NCBI GenBank assembly: GCA_013306675.1
Contig: JABLUY010000339.1
Location: 1 to 30,956 of the forward strand
Reading direction: 5' to 3'
Source: Thraustochytrium sp. TN22
Taxonomy: Eukaryota; Sar; Bigyra; Thraustochytrida; Thraustochytriidae
Length of the DNA stretch: 30,956 nucleotides
A program made the translations under genes and the position numbers. Positions 1 to 8,190 of this stretch are shown here, one piece after another. Positions within the stretch are counted from its first letter, which is position 1. Each line of letters opens with the position of its first letter. The notes under the pieces are model-generated. The model saw nothing but the letters and a program-made list of their open reading frames with translations, was not told where the DNA came from and made no database searches.

Positions 1-57
1 GGCAGGCGCGGCGGGGCGGCACGGAGGCGGCGCAGCGACACGCGCGGCGGGCGCGGC

Positions 58-3000
58 ATGCAGCGGCTGTCGCGGCGCGCGCTGGCGCGGCGGTCGCGGC
101 CGCGCAGCGCGCGCGAGGGCGAGCGCGAGGAGGGCGAGGAGCACCTCGAGGCGCAGGAGGAGCTGGAGCCGGAGCTGGAGCTGGAGCGGGAGCTGGAGCT
201 GGAGCGGGAGCTGGAGGGCGGCGAGACGCAGGAGGAGCGGGAGGACCAGCGCGTGGAGGCGGCGCTGGCGGCGTGGTGCGACGAGGACGGCGTGGAGAGC
301 GGGGAGCTGGCGAGGCGCTGCGTGCTGGCGGAGGACCTGCGGAGGTGCTCGCGCGAGCCGGCGGGGCTGGATGAGGCGGCGTACATCCTGGAGCGGCTGC
401 GGCGGCTGCCGGACGTGGCGACGTTCGCGCACGAGCTGCTGCACAAGCACAAGCTGGACACGCTGGACAAGTTCAAGGAGCTGAACGAGGGGGACCTGCT
501 ACGCATGGGCGTGAGCACGTGGCAGGCGCGCAGCGCCATCATCAACGCGGCCAAGTCGTGGACGCGCGGCGAGAGCCTGGACCTGTCCATGGAGGAGCTG
601 ACGAGCCTGCCGGAGGGGCCGATGACGCTGCACGCGGACGTGAACTTGGGCACGTCGCGGCTGGAGCAGCTGCCGGCGTCGCTGACGGTCAAGGGCAAGC
701 TGGTGCTGAGCTTCTCGAGCCGGCTGCGCGCGCTGCCACCCGGGCTGCGCGTGCAGGGCGACCTGGTGGCGGAGCGGTGCGTGCGCCTGCGCGAGGTGGA
801 GGAGGACCTGTCGGTGGGCGGCGCGCTGGTGCTGAAGCGGTGCGAGGCGCTGGAGCGGCTGCCGGCGCGGCTGGAGCTGCTGGGCGACCTGGTGCTGGCC
901 TCGTGCAAGTCGCTGCGCGCGCTGCCGGACGGCATGCACGTGCGCGGCAACCTGGACCTGAAGCGGTGCGAGGCGCTGCAGGTGCTGCCGCGCGGGCTCG
1001 TGGTGGACGGCCGCCTCACGCTGCGGTACTCGGGCGTGCGCGCGCTGCCGGACGACGTGGTGCTCAACGGCGACCTGGACGTGGCGGACTGCGACGGCTT
1101 CTTTCTGCGCGACGGCTTCGCGCTCGGCGGCACGCTGCTGGTGGACGAGTGGACCTTTGGCGAGGCGTTCCCGCGCGACCTGCACGTGGGCGGGAGCCTG
1201 GACCTGGAGATTCTGTCCATGGCGCGGCTGCCGCCGGTGCGCGTGGACGGCATGCTGCGCATCGGGTCGTCGCTGCGCGAGATCGAGGGCCCGCTGGTGG
1301 TCGGGCGGCACCTCTCGCTCATCTCGTGCGCGGCGGCGCTGCCCGAGGGCACGACCGTGGACGGCAAGGTGGAGCTGGTGCTGTGCCACGGCCGGCGCGA
1401 GCTGCGCGGGCTCAAGGTCGGGTCGGCGCTGGTGCTCCAGTCGTGCTCGCGCATCAAGGAGGTGGACGACATCGAGCTGGAGGGCTCGCTGCGCATCGAC
1501 AACTGCCACTCGCTGGAGCGCATCGGCGCCGGCGTGCACGTGCAGGGCGGCGTCATGATCCGGCACTGCCACCGCCTGGTCTCGCTGCCGCCGGCGTGGT
1601 CCGTGCACTCGCTGGACATCGCGTCGACGGCGATCGAGGAGCTGCCGGAAGGGCTGCGCGTGGCGCAGTTCTTCCGCGTGGTCAACTGCCCGCTGACGCG
1701 GCTCCCGGAGGACATTCACGTGGGCGGGAGCGTCGAGGTGCTGAGCGACATCGAGGCGCTGCCGCCGGCGCTGCACACGGTCAACGGCGACCTGGAGATC
1801 GCCTCGAAGCGCCTCGAGGCGCTGCCGTCGCCGCTGCGCGTGGCGCAGTCGCTGCGCGTGTCGCGCTGCGTCAAGCTGCGCCGCCTGGACGGCGACCTGC
1901 GCGTGGGCCTGGACATTTGCGCGGACAACTGCGCGGAGCTCGAGGTGCTGCTGCCGGACAACTTCCACGCGCTCGGCTCGGTCACGGCCGTGCACTGCCC
2001 GCGCCTGGAGCGCCTCGGCGACCACCTGCAGGTGGAGGGCGACCTGAACCTGCGCGAGTCCGAGGCGCTGCGCGAGCTGGACAACGTCTACGTGGGGCGC
2101 TCGCTGCTGCTGAGCAAGTGCCACAGCCTGGAGCGCGTGGGCGACGGCGTGCAGACCGGTCTGGACCTGATTCTGAGCCAGTGCACGGCGCTCACGCGCG
2201 TGCCGCGCCGCGTGCGCACGGCCGGCGTCTTCTCGCTGAACGGCTGCGAGAGCATGACGGAGCTCGACGTGGACCTGGACATTGGCTGGGACCTGGACCT
2301 GCGCGGCACCAGCATCACGGTGCTCCCGCCCAAGGGCCGCGTGCGCGGCGACCTCTTCGCGGAGCAGCTCCGCATCCGCGAGATCCCGCCGCAGCTCACC
2401 ATTGACGGTCACATTGCGCTGCGCGGCTGCACGATGCTGGAGAGCATCCAGCTCGCCTGGAGCACGGTGTACTCGATCGACCTGTCGAGCACGCGCGTCA
2501 CCTCCCTCCCGGACAACCTGCACATCAAGGGCGACCTCATCCTCTGCAACAACGACCTCGAGCACCTGCCGCGCACCCTTCGCGTCGAGGGCCTGCTCAA
2601 CGTCTCCGGCTGCCGCCGGCTGCGCGCCCTGCCCGAGGACCTCTCGGTGGCCAAGGCGATTTTGGCGAGCGACTGCACGATGCTTTCCAGCCTGCCGTCG
2701 ACGCTCTACGTGCAGAGCGACCTGACGCTCTGCAACGCCGTGGCGCTCACGGAGCTGCCCGAGGAGCTCGAGGTGGCCGGCCGCCTGGACTGCTCCGGCT
2801 GCTCCATGCTCTGGTCCGCCGGCTCGCACCTGACCGTGTACTCCAACTGCAACTTCGCCATGTGCGTCTCGCTCTCGGCGCTGCCCGAGGACCTGCACGT
2901 GGGCGGCGACCTGGACTGCTTCGGCTGCGCCTCGCTCGAGGTGCTGCCCGATGACATGAGCGTCGGCGGCAGCCTGCTGCTCACCGAGTGCATCGGCATC

Positions 3001-4215
3001 AGCACGCTGCCGCCCTCGCTGCTGCGCTGGGGTCCCACGCCCACGGGCGGCCGCCACACCATCGACCTCACCGGCACCTCCATCTTTGAGGACCACCTGG
3101 AGGACCTGCGCGCCGCGGCCTCCAGCTCCGTATTTTTGCTCGTCACGCGTCCCAACGCCTCTCCGGAGCGCAACTTCACCAACCTCTCCGACGCCGTGCG
3201 CTTCTGGTTCGGTCGTGCCCAGGTCCCTGCCGTGGCCGCCGCCGACGACCCGGCCGCGAGCAAGGCGGCCGCCGACGCCGCCACGGCCGCCGGCGAAACC
3301 GAGGAGGCTTCGCGCCTCGCCGTCGCCGTCGAGGAGGTCGTGCCCAAGATCAGCCTGCGCGGCATCCTGCTCTTCCTCAGCAAGCTCACCGTCGCCAAGG
3401 AGTACAAGCGCGAGGACCTGCGCCAGTCGCTGGCGCACCGCGTCGTCGACGTGCTCAAGCTCCTTGTTGACGAGGAGGACGCCCGCGACGAGCTTCTCAC
3501 GCGCATGGGCGACTCCGTCGACGCCTGCGGCGACAAGCCCATCCAGGCGCTCAACCAGATGGCCGTCGTCGTGCGCACTGTGCACGCGCGCGGCAACCGC
3601 GAAGCGCTGCGCGCTCTCGCCGTGGGCATTGCCCGCCTCCAGGTCGTGCAGCACCACGCGCAGATGAAGGTCGACTCCTTTCGCCGCCCGGTGGACGAGG
3701 TCGTCATCTTCCTCCGCTTCGAGGTCGCCCTTGCCGAGGAGCTTGGCCTTCCCGTGCCTGCCGCGGACCAACTCTTTCCCAACTTTGTGCTCGTCACCGA
3801 GGCCGAGCTCGCCGCCGCGCGCCAGGAGGCTCTGCAGATCACGGGCCAGGGAGACGAGTTCGAGGCCTGGCTCGCCGACTGGTCCGAGTGGCAGCGCCAG
3901 CTCCGCGAGGAGGCCGCCAAGGTGATCAGCTTCGACCACCTCAAGCGCAACTCACGCCGCTTTTCCCTCTCCTGGACCGACCTCTTCGGCAACCGCATGC
4001 GTGACCCGGTGCGCATTGGCAAGAACTCCTCCATCTGGAGTCTCCAGGATCTCCTCAGGCACTGGGTCCGCACCGGCATGGACCTCAACAACACCCCGCG
4101 TACCGTCGAGGAGATTCGCCATCTCTCGCGCTGTCAATCGCTGCCCCGCGCCGCCAGCATCGTTCCCATGGAGCAGCAGCAGCCGGTCCTTGCCGAAGAG
4201 CTGGACGCAGAGTAG
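58..4215 (+). CDS. SAM / LPX-type leucine-rich repeat / NEL-like E3 ubiquitin ligase
   Basis: Single exon, 1385 aa. An Arg-rich start is followed by an acidic Glu-Leu tract (about residues 20-60, built on a GAGCTG-type DNA repeat). Residues about 122-168 look like a SAM domain (L..L.....L..LNEGDLLRMGV). Residues about 175-1010 form a regular solenoid of roughly 21-residue units of the pattern LP..L.V.G.L.L..C..L, closer to the bacterial LPX class than to eukaryotic LRRs. Residues about 1039-1282 match NEL E3 ligase features as I know them: an LSDAV.FWF entry helix, a Cys-x-Asp motif (C1157, D1159), an IFLRFEVALAEELGLP helix and EFEAWLADWSEW near its end. Predicted role: ubiquitin transfer through a Cys thioester, with the repeats binding substrate. 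The C-terminal 90 residues may be U-box-like. The frame is open to the window edge, so ATG 58 is the first visible start, not a proven one. The gene is highly confident; the NEL assignment comes from recalled family features. Confidence 0.85.
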   Translation: MQRLSRRALARRSRPRSAREGEREEGEEHLEAQEELEPELELERELELERELEGGETQEEREDQRVEAALAAWCDEDGVESGELARRCVLAEDLRRCSREPAGLDEAAYILERLRRLPDVATFAHELLHKHKLDTLDKFKELNEGDLLRMGVSTWQARSAIINAAKSWTRGESLDLSMEELTSLPEGPMTLHADVNLGTSRLEQLPASLTVKGKLVLSFSSRLRALPPGLRVQGDLVAERCVRLREVEEDLSVGGALVLKRCEALERLPARLELLGDLVLASCKSLRALPDGMHVRGNLDLKRCEALQVLPRGLVVDGRLTLRYSGVRALPDDVVLNGDLDVADCDGFFLRDGFALGGTLLVDEWTFGEAFPRDLHVGGSLDLEILSMARLPPVRVDGMLRIGSSLREIEGPLVVGRHLSLISCAAALPEGTTVDGKVELVLCHGRRELRGLKVGSALVLQSCSRIKEVDDIELEGSLRIDNCHSLERIGAGVHVQGGVMIRHCHRLVSLPPAWSVHSLDIASTAIEELPEGLRVAQFFRVVNCPLTRLPEDIHVGGSVEVLSDIEALPPALHTVNGDLEIASKRLEALPSPLRVAQSLRVSRCVKLRRLDGDLRVGLDICADNCAELEVLLPDNFHALGSVTAVHCPRLERLGDHLQVEGDLNLRESEALRELDNVYVGRSLLLSKCHSLERVGDGVQTGLDLILSQCTALTRVPRRVRTAGVFSLNGCESMTELDVDLDIGWDLDLRGTSITVLPPKGRVRGDLFAEQLRIREIPPQLTIDGHIALRGCTMLESIQLAWSTVYSIDLSSTRVTSLPDNLHIKGDLILCNNDLEHLPRTLRVEGLLNVSGCRRLRALPEDLSVAKAILASDCTMLSSLPSTLYVQSDLTLCNAVALTELPEELEVAGRLDCSGCSMLWSAGSHLTVYSNCNFAMCVSLSALPEDLHVGGDLDCFGCASLEVLPDDMSVGGSLLLTECIGISTLPPSLLRWGPTPTGGRHTIDLTGTSIFEDHLEDLRAAASSSVFLLVTRPNASPERNFTNLSDAVRFWFGRAQVPAVAAADDPAASKAAADAATAAGETEEASRLAVAVEEVVPKISLRGILLFLSKLTVAKEYKREDLRQSLAHRVVDVLKLLVDEEDARDELLTRMGDSVDACGDKPIQALNQMAVVVRTVHARGNREALRALAVGIARLQVVQHHAQMKVDSFRRPVDEVVIFLRFEVALAEELGLPVPAADQLFPNFVLVTEAELAAARQEALQITGQGDEFEAWLADWSEWQRQLREEAAKVISFDHLKRNSRRFSLSWTDLFGNRMRDPVRIGKNSSIWSLQDLLRHWVRTGMDLNNTPRTVEEIRHLSRCQSLPRAASIVPMEQQQPVLAEELDAE
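3172..3903 (+). other. NEL-like catalytic domain within the LRR protein
   Basis: Predicted helical domain following the last repeat, residues about 1039-1282. The candidate nucleophile is Cys1157 in DACGDK (TGC at 3526-3528), and the acidic partner Asp1159 sits two residues on, as in the NEL CxD motif. The helix VVIFLRFEVALAEELGLP and the Trp-containing segment EFEAWLADWSEWQRQL occupy the places where NEL proteins have a similar helix and a W-rich closing helix. An Ala-rich insertion (about residues 1055-1090) is not typical of bacterial members as I know them. Alternative: an unrelated all-helical domain with chance resemblance. Confidence 0.7.
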
Positions 4216-4491
4216 CTATACAGGCAGCGCAGGAAAGATGAGCGACGTGCGGCAGCGCGCGAAAAGACGAGATACGAGAGACGGGCGCATCGAATGTACA
4301 ACGCACGGCTCTGACGAGTCGACGCCGGCATGCCATGTCATCGCAAGTGGCCGGCAGCATCTTGAATCCTAAGACTTTTATGTTCAATTTACGTTTCGAT
4401 GTTGATGTGAGTCGTGATGTGCGCGCCGCGCGGCCCGTGCCTTGAGAGAGTGAAGGAGAACACGGGCTGCAGAACCGAAACGCGCAAGACC
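4216..4491. other. Intergenic spacer between the NEL-like gene and the BORCS8-like gene
   Basis: A 276-bp spacer. It is more AT-rich than the flanking genes, especially at 4365-4400, and probably holds the 3' end of one gene and the promoter of the next. I see no recognisable motif. Confidence 0.5.
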
Positions 4492-5199
4492 ATGAGCGCC
4501 ACAGCGGCGGCGGCGACAGGGAGAGCGGAGCGCAGCGCCCAGAGCGCGGAGGAGGCGGCGGCGCGGAGGGCGGCGGAGGAGGTGTCGGAGCTGCTGAAGC
4601 GGCTGGCAAGCGAGCCGGCGACGGCGCTGTACCTGGTGCAGCAGCACGTGCGCGAGAAGGCGCTCGCGGACCAGGTGGCGGCGCGCGACAACCTGCTGCA
4701 GACGCTGACGAGGCTTCGCGAGGGCGTGGCCGGCGCGAGCGACGCGGGATGGCGCGGCAGCAGCAGCGGCAGCGGCAGCGGCAGCGGCAGCGGCAGCGGC
4801 AGCGGTAGCGAAAGCGAACGCACGAGCCTGGGCAGACGCACGGAGCGAGGCGCAGAGCGCGTGGAGCAGACGCGCTCGCGCGTGGCGGCGCTACAGGAGC
4901 GCCTGGAGATCGTGTCGGGCATCCACCGCGACGTGCAGACGCCGCGACGGCGGCGCAACCGGCTGACTCGCGCGTTGGCGCCGTCGCCCGACGGCTCGGG
5001 TGAGGCGGACCGGCTGCCGTTGGGCGTGGGCCAGGGCCTGGACAACGAGCTCATCTCGGGCGAGGTGGACATTGATGAGTACGCGATGCAGATCTCGCGG
5101 CTCGCGCGCACGTTTGCGGAGCTGGAAGCTGTGGAGAAGGAGCGCGACAAGGAACGCGATAAGCAGCGCGAGCGACCGCCGTTGCATCGCGACTGGTGA
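4492..5199 (+). CDS. BORCS8-like subunit of the BORC lysosome-positioning complex (tentative)
   Basis: Single exon, 235 aa. The segment LLKRLASEPATALYLVQQHV near residues 38-57 strongly resembles the N-terminal helix of BORCS8 (MEF2BNB), whose signature is LA.EPS.ALY.LQEHV. In animals BORC sits on lysosomes and recruits Arl8 and kinesins. A Gly-Ser linker encoded by a GGCAGC repeat (about 4755-4810) separates this helix from a second helical part (VAALQERLEIVSGIHRDVQ). A third, highly charged coiled-coil tail (ELEAVEKERDKERDKQRE) ends the protein. It is about twice the length of animal BORCS8. An in-frame ATG at 4417 would add 25 residues, but ATG 4492 has the better context (A at -3) and precedes the conserved part. 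The assignment rests on one helix. Confidence 0.6.
   Translation: MSATAAAATGRAERSAQSAEEAAARRAAEEVSELLKRLASEPATALYLVQQHVREKALADQVAARDNLLQTLTRLREGVAGASDAGWRGSSSGSGSGSGSGSGSGSESERTSLGRRTERGAERVEQTRSRVAALQERLEIVSGIHRDVQTPRRRRNRLTRALAPSPDGSGEADRLPLGVGQGLDNELISGEVDIDEYAMQISRLARTFAELEAVEKERDKERDKQRERPPLHRDW
4755..4810 (+). repeat. GGCAGC hexanucleotide repeat coding a Gly-Ser linker
   Basis: About eight GGCAGC units with minor variants inside the BORCS8-like gene. They encode an alternating Ser-Gly tract likely to be flexible and length-variable. Confidence 0.85.
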
Positions 5200-5362
5200 C
5201 GCTGTCTGCTCAGCGCTGTATGGCAGCACGTTAGCACTGAGTTAGTTACTGCGGAGCTGCAGCTGGCCGCGACGGCGAGCGCATGTAGTTATGAAGAAGG
5301 GGGGCTTTTGTTTGAAGTGTAGTCAGCTAGAGTACGTAGCAAAGGCGCGGCAGGGGGGCAGG
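5200..5362. other. Convergent 3' spacer
   Basis: Only 163 bp separates the stop codons of the convergently transcribed BORCS8-like and kinesin genes, so their 3' UTRs probably abut or overlap. No canonical AATAAA is visible. Confidence 0.5.
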
Positions 5363-7711
5363 TCAGCGGCGGCCGACTTTGGCCTGGACGCGAAGCTGCT
5401 GGCGCTTGCGAAGGTCAGAGATCATGTCTCGAAAGGCGTGGTAAAGATGATCGGCGATGGCGATGGCGTCCGCAGGATGCGGAACGCCGGCGCCGCGCAC
5501 AGGGCTAACCACAGCGGCCGGAGACGGCGCAGACTGGCGGCGCGAAGCGGGCGAGGCAGCAGAGGAGGAGGAGGAGGAGGACGTGGCCTGCGCCGCCCGT
5601 GTGGGCGTGGTGGCACGTTTCTCGAGCGCATCACGGCAGTACTGCTGGAAGCGCGCCTTGGACCACTTGGTGAGCATGGCGCCGTTGAGACCCGGCGGCG
5701 GCGAAATGGCCTCGGGGGCGTGCGCGAGCCACCAGTCGCGCACGCGGTCTGCGGACCACTTGCGCGGGTCGGCGGCCTTGGCCTCCTTGTAGGCCTTGGT
5801 GGCGCGAATGACGCTGGCGCTCGCAACGTCCTCGGTGGGCAGCTTGAGGTGGCGCTGCTGCGATTGCTGCTGCGACTGCTGGTGGGTTGCCGAGGGCGAG
5901 GTGGATGAAGAGGAGGCGGAGACGGTGCCGAGCATGACGGCGACATTGGTGAGCGTGCTGAGAGAGTGCTCGGTGTCGCCGGAGCTGGGGCTGACGGTGG
6001 CGATGATGGATGTCCTGGCTTGCGAATCGGTGAGTGCGGGCTTGAGGATGCGCGTGAGCATGCTGGCGCGAAAGGGAATAAAGTCTCGGCCCTCGGCCTG
6101 CGCGCGAAAGCAGTCCTTGAGCGCCATGAGGGACTTGTTAATCTCGGCGCCCTCGCGCGCGAGCTTGGCGTCGTGCATCATGGAGTCCTTGTTGCGCTCG
6201 GAGCCGGCGAGGTCGATGAGCATGAGCTGGCCGTTCTTGCCCTCGTAACTGATGTTGATTTGGCAAAAGGCGTGCGAGCGCGAGGAGCGGTCGTGCACGC
6301 CGGTCTCGCAGGTGGCGCGCACGCTCTGGCCGCGCTCGATGCAGCGCAGGAGGCCGTCCTGCGAGCCGACGCGCAGCTCGGTGAGGCCCTGGAAGCGCAG
6401 GGCGCCATCGCCGTCCTCGAGCATGCGCACGTCGTTGGCGACGGGCACGGCGCGCGTGCCTGCAGCGGCGGCAGCGGCGGCAGCCGCGGCAGGGTTGTCG
6501 AAGTCGTCGTCGAGCTTCTGGTCGGCGCTGAAGGAGGCGTCCGAAAAGGTCGGGTCCTGCGAGCCGAGCAGGTCCCTGCACTGCGTGCCGTACAGCTCGA
6601 ACATGGAGAGCGTGACGTGGGCGGTGGCCGGGGCGCGATGGAGCACCTGGAAGATGGTCTGCGCGGCGTGCGCGAGCACGGCGGTCATGGTGAAGGTCTT
6701 GCCGGAGCCGGTCTGGCCGAAGACGAAGGCGGACGCGAGCTTGCCGGCGAGCGCGTGCTGCACGAGGCCGATGGTGGTCTCGCGGTAGACCTGCGCATTG
6801 GAGGCGAACTCGTCGAAGACGCGGTCGAAGGTAAAGACGTGCGGCGTCATCTTCATGCCGCGCATGTCGGCCTTCATGCGCGTGTCGAAGATGAGCACGC
6901 CGTCCGGCTGCAGCGCGCAGGTCGCGTCCACGACGTCGAAGTCCTCGTCGAGCTCTTTGTCGAACATGGGCCGCTTGCGCACGAAGACGTGCAGGCGGCG
7001 CTGTCTGCGCGGCGAGAGCGCGCGCATGGCCGCCAGCGCCACCACGTCCGAGTGCATTCGCGGCGGCACGGCCGTCCTGCTGCCAGCGCTGTCTGGCGTC
7101 GAGCTGCGCCGCACAGGTGCGGCCGCCGCCGCCGCCGGCGGCGGCGGCGGCGGCGGCGGTGGCGCTAAAGACATGCCTGCGCCACGCACCAGGTCGTTGC
7201 CGCGCGGCGTTGCGGACTGCCGCCGCGCGATGCGCCGGTGGCACTTTTGCAGGTGGTCCAGCAGCGCCACGCCGCGCCTTGCGTCGCGTGTGCAAGCCAG
7301 CTCGAACCAGTCTACCATGCGCATCTCGTCCTCGCTCAGCTGCAGGAGCTGGTCGACTTGCAGGTCCAGGTGGTGCTCGGGCCGCGGCGGGGGCTCCGTG
7401 GGCGGCGGCGGTGGTGGCTGCGAGTCCATCGAGTCCGTGCGTGTATGCAGCAGCAGCTGTTGCGGGCGCCGCCGTTGATCTTTTTCATGGTGATGGCTTG
7501 GCCTCGGCTGGTGCGGGCGCGGGCGTCCAGGCGAAGAGCCCAGCAGCACGCCTCCCGGCCCCAGCTCCGACTCCTTACGCGCACGCCACGACCGGATCGC
7601 GCCCATGAAGTCTTGCCGATGGTGCTTGCGCGACGTCCGCTTGTCGTAGTTCTTCATCGGGTCGAAGGCGCCCCCGCCCTCGTCCACGAGCTTGCTGTCC
7701 TCGTTGCCCAT
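5363..7711 (-). CDS. Kinesin-13 family microtubule depolymerase with SAM-like tail
   Basis: Single exon, 782 aa. An internal motor spans about residues 236-592, with P-loop GQTGSGKT (332-339), switch I DRSSRSHAF, switch II LIDLAGSER and the family segment NKSLMALKDCFRA. The internal motor, FDRVFDE, FASNAQVYRE and the variants of the kinesin-13 loops (KVD appears as KAD, KEC as KDC) point to kinesin-13 (KIF2/MCAK), which depolymerises microtubule ends in spindles and flagella rather than walking. The N-terminus begins MGNEDSK, a good N-myristoylation signal (Gly2, Ser6, Lys7), suggesting membrane or flagellar anchoring. After the motor, about residues 651-697 (WSADRVRDWWLAHAP) look SAM-like, followed by a Ser-rich stretch and a basic helix. 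ATG 7711 is the first ATG in frame; the open frame upstream to about 8005 has none. Confidence 0.92.
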   Translation of the reverse strand: MGNEDSKLVDEGGGAFDPMKNYDKRTSRKHHRQDFMGAIRSWRARKESELGPGGVLLGSSPGRPRPHQPRPSHHHEKDQRRRPQQLLLHTRTDSMDSQPPPPPPTEPPPRPEHHLDLQVDQLLQLSEDEMRMVDWFELACTRDARRGVALLDHLQKCHRRIARRQSATPRGNDLVRGAGMSLAPPPPPPPPPAAAAAAPVRRSSTPDSAGSRTAVPPRMHSDVVALAAMRALSPRRQRRLHVFVRKRPMFDKELDEDFDVVDATCALQPDGVLIFDTRMKADMRGMKMTPHVFTFDRVFDEFASNAQVYRETTIGLVQHALAGKLASAFVFGQTGSGKTFTMTAVLAHAAQTIFQVLHRAPATAHVTLSMFELYGTQCRDLLGSQDPTFSDASFSADQKLDDDFDNPAAAAAAAAAAGTRAVPVANDVRMLEDGDGALRFQGLTELRVGSQDGLLRCIERGQSVRATCETGVHDRSSRSHAFCQINISYEGKNGQLMLIDLAGSERNKDSMMHDAKLAREGAEINKSLMALKDCFRAQAEGRDFIPFRASMLTRILKPALTDSQARTSIIATVSPSSGDTEHSLSTLTNVAVMLGTVSASSSSTSPSATHQQSQQQSQQRHLKLPTEDVASASVIRATKAYKEAKAADPRKWSADRVRDWWLAHAPEAISPPPGLNGAMLTKWSKARFQQYCRDALEKRATTPTRAAQATSSSSSSSAASPASRRQSAPSPAAVVSPVRGAGVPHPADAIAIADHLYHAFRDMISDLRKRQQLRVQAKVGRR

Positions 7712-7780
7712 GGTGCTGGCAAAACTTTGGCTTGCTTCTTGTTCCTGCTTCTTGCTTCTTGCCGCTGCGTCTTGCCCTTG

Positions 7781-7783
<3 letters not shown>

Positions 7784-7821
<38 letters not shown>

Positions 7822-7840
7822 GCGCGCGCGCGCGCGCGCG
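7784..7840. repeat. (CAG)12 followed by (CG)10 in the kinesin 5' leader
   Basis: Twelve uninterrupted CAG triplets (CTG on the kinesin sense strand) run directly into about ten CG dinucleotides. The block lies 70-130 bp upstream of the kinesin ATG, so it is probably in its 5' UTR or promoter. Alternating CG can adopt Z-DNA, and CTG/CAG runs are slippage-prone. Confidence 0.9.
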
Positions 7841-7882
7841 TCGCAGCCGCGCGTGGCAGCCCTGCCGCCGCGACCGAGCTCT

Positions 7883-7926
7883 GCTCAGGCAAGGCACGGC
7901 ACGGCAAGGCAAGGCAAGACAAGACA
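7883..7926. repeat. GGCAA/GGCAC pentanucleotide repeat
   Basis: Imperfect tandem units of GGCAC, GGCAA and finally GACAA, about nine in a row, upstream of the CAG/CG block on the kinesin's 5' side. Confidence 0.75.
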
Positions 7927-7992
7927 CAGTGCCATTCCAGCCGTTAGACGCCGGTACGGCGCTGCCATTCGAGAGCACCGAACGGAGACGAA

Positions 7993-8190
7993 ATGACAAG
8001 ACCAAGACAAGAAGAAGACCAAGACAAGAAAGAAGACCAGGACAAGAAAGACAAGAAAGAAGACCAAGACAAGAAGATCAAGACAAGGAAGAAGACCAAG
8101 GCAAGGAGAACAAGACAAGAAGATCAAGACAAGAAAGAATACCAAGGCAAGAAGAACAAGAGTAGAAGAAGACGTCAAGAAGACGTCAAG
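7993..8190. repeat. Polypurine minisatellite with ACAAGA core
   Basis: About 200 bp, almost all purine on the plus strand apart from scattered C and T, made of degenerate copies of an 18-bp-like unit built on GACCAAGACAAGAA. An ATG at 7993 opens a frame to 8241 (82 codons) whose product would be repeats of KEDQDKK. I treat this as a by-product of the repeat, not a supported gene. It lies upstream of, and divergent from, the kinesin. Confidence 0.8.

Noticed and set aside
499-3939. Open frame of 1146 codons on the minus strand opposite the LRR/NEL-like gene
   Set aside because: Its product is a low-complexity Arg/His/Gln/Ala mix that mirrors the repeat and codon bias of the plus-strand gene, with no domain of its own.
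5966-7168. 400-codon plus-strand frame opposite the kinesin
   Set aside because: The translation is Gly/Ala/Val/Arg-rich without features; the kinesin motor on the other strand explains the open frame.
7712-8005. N-terminal extension of the kinesin with a poly-Leu run
   Set aside because: No ATG occurs in the extension. The Leu run is just the CTG repeat read in frame, and MGNEDSK is a convincing start.
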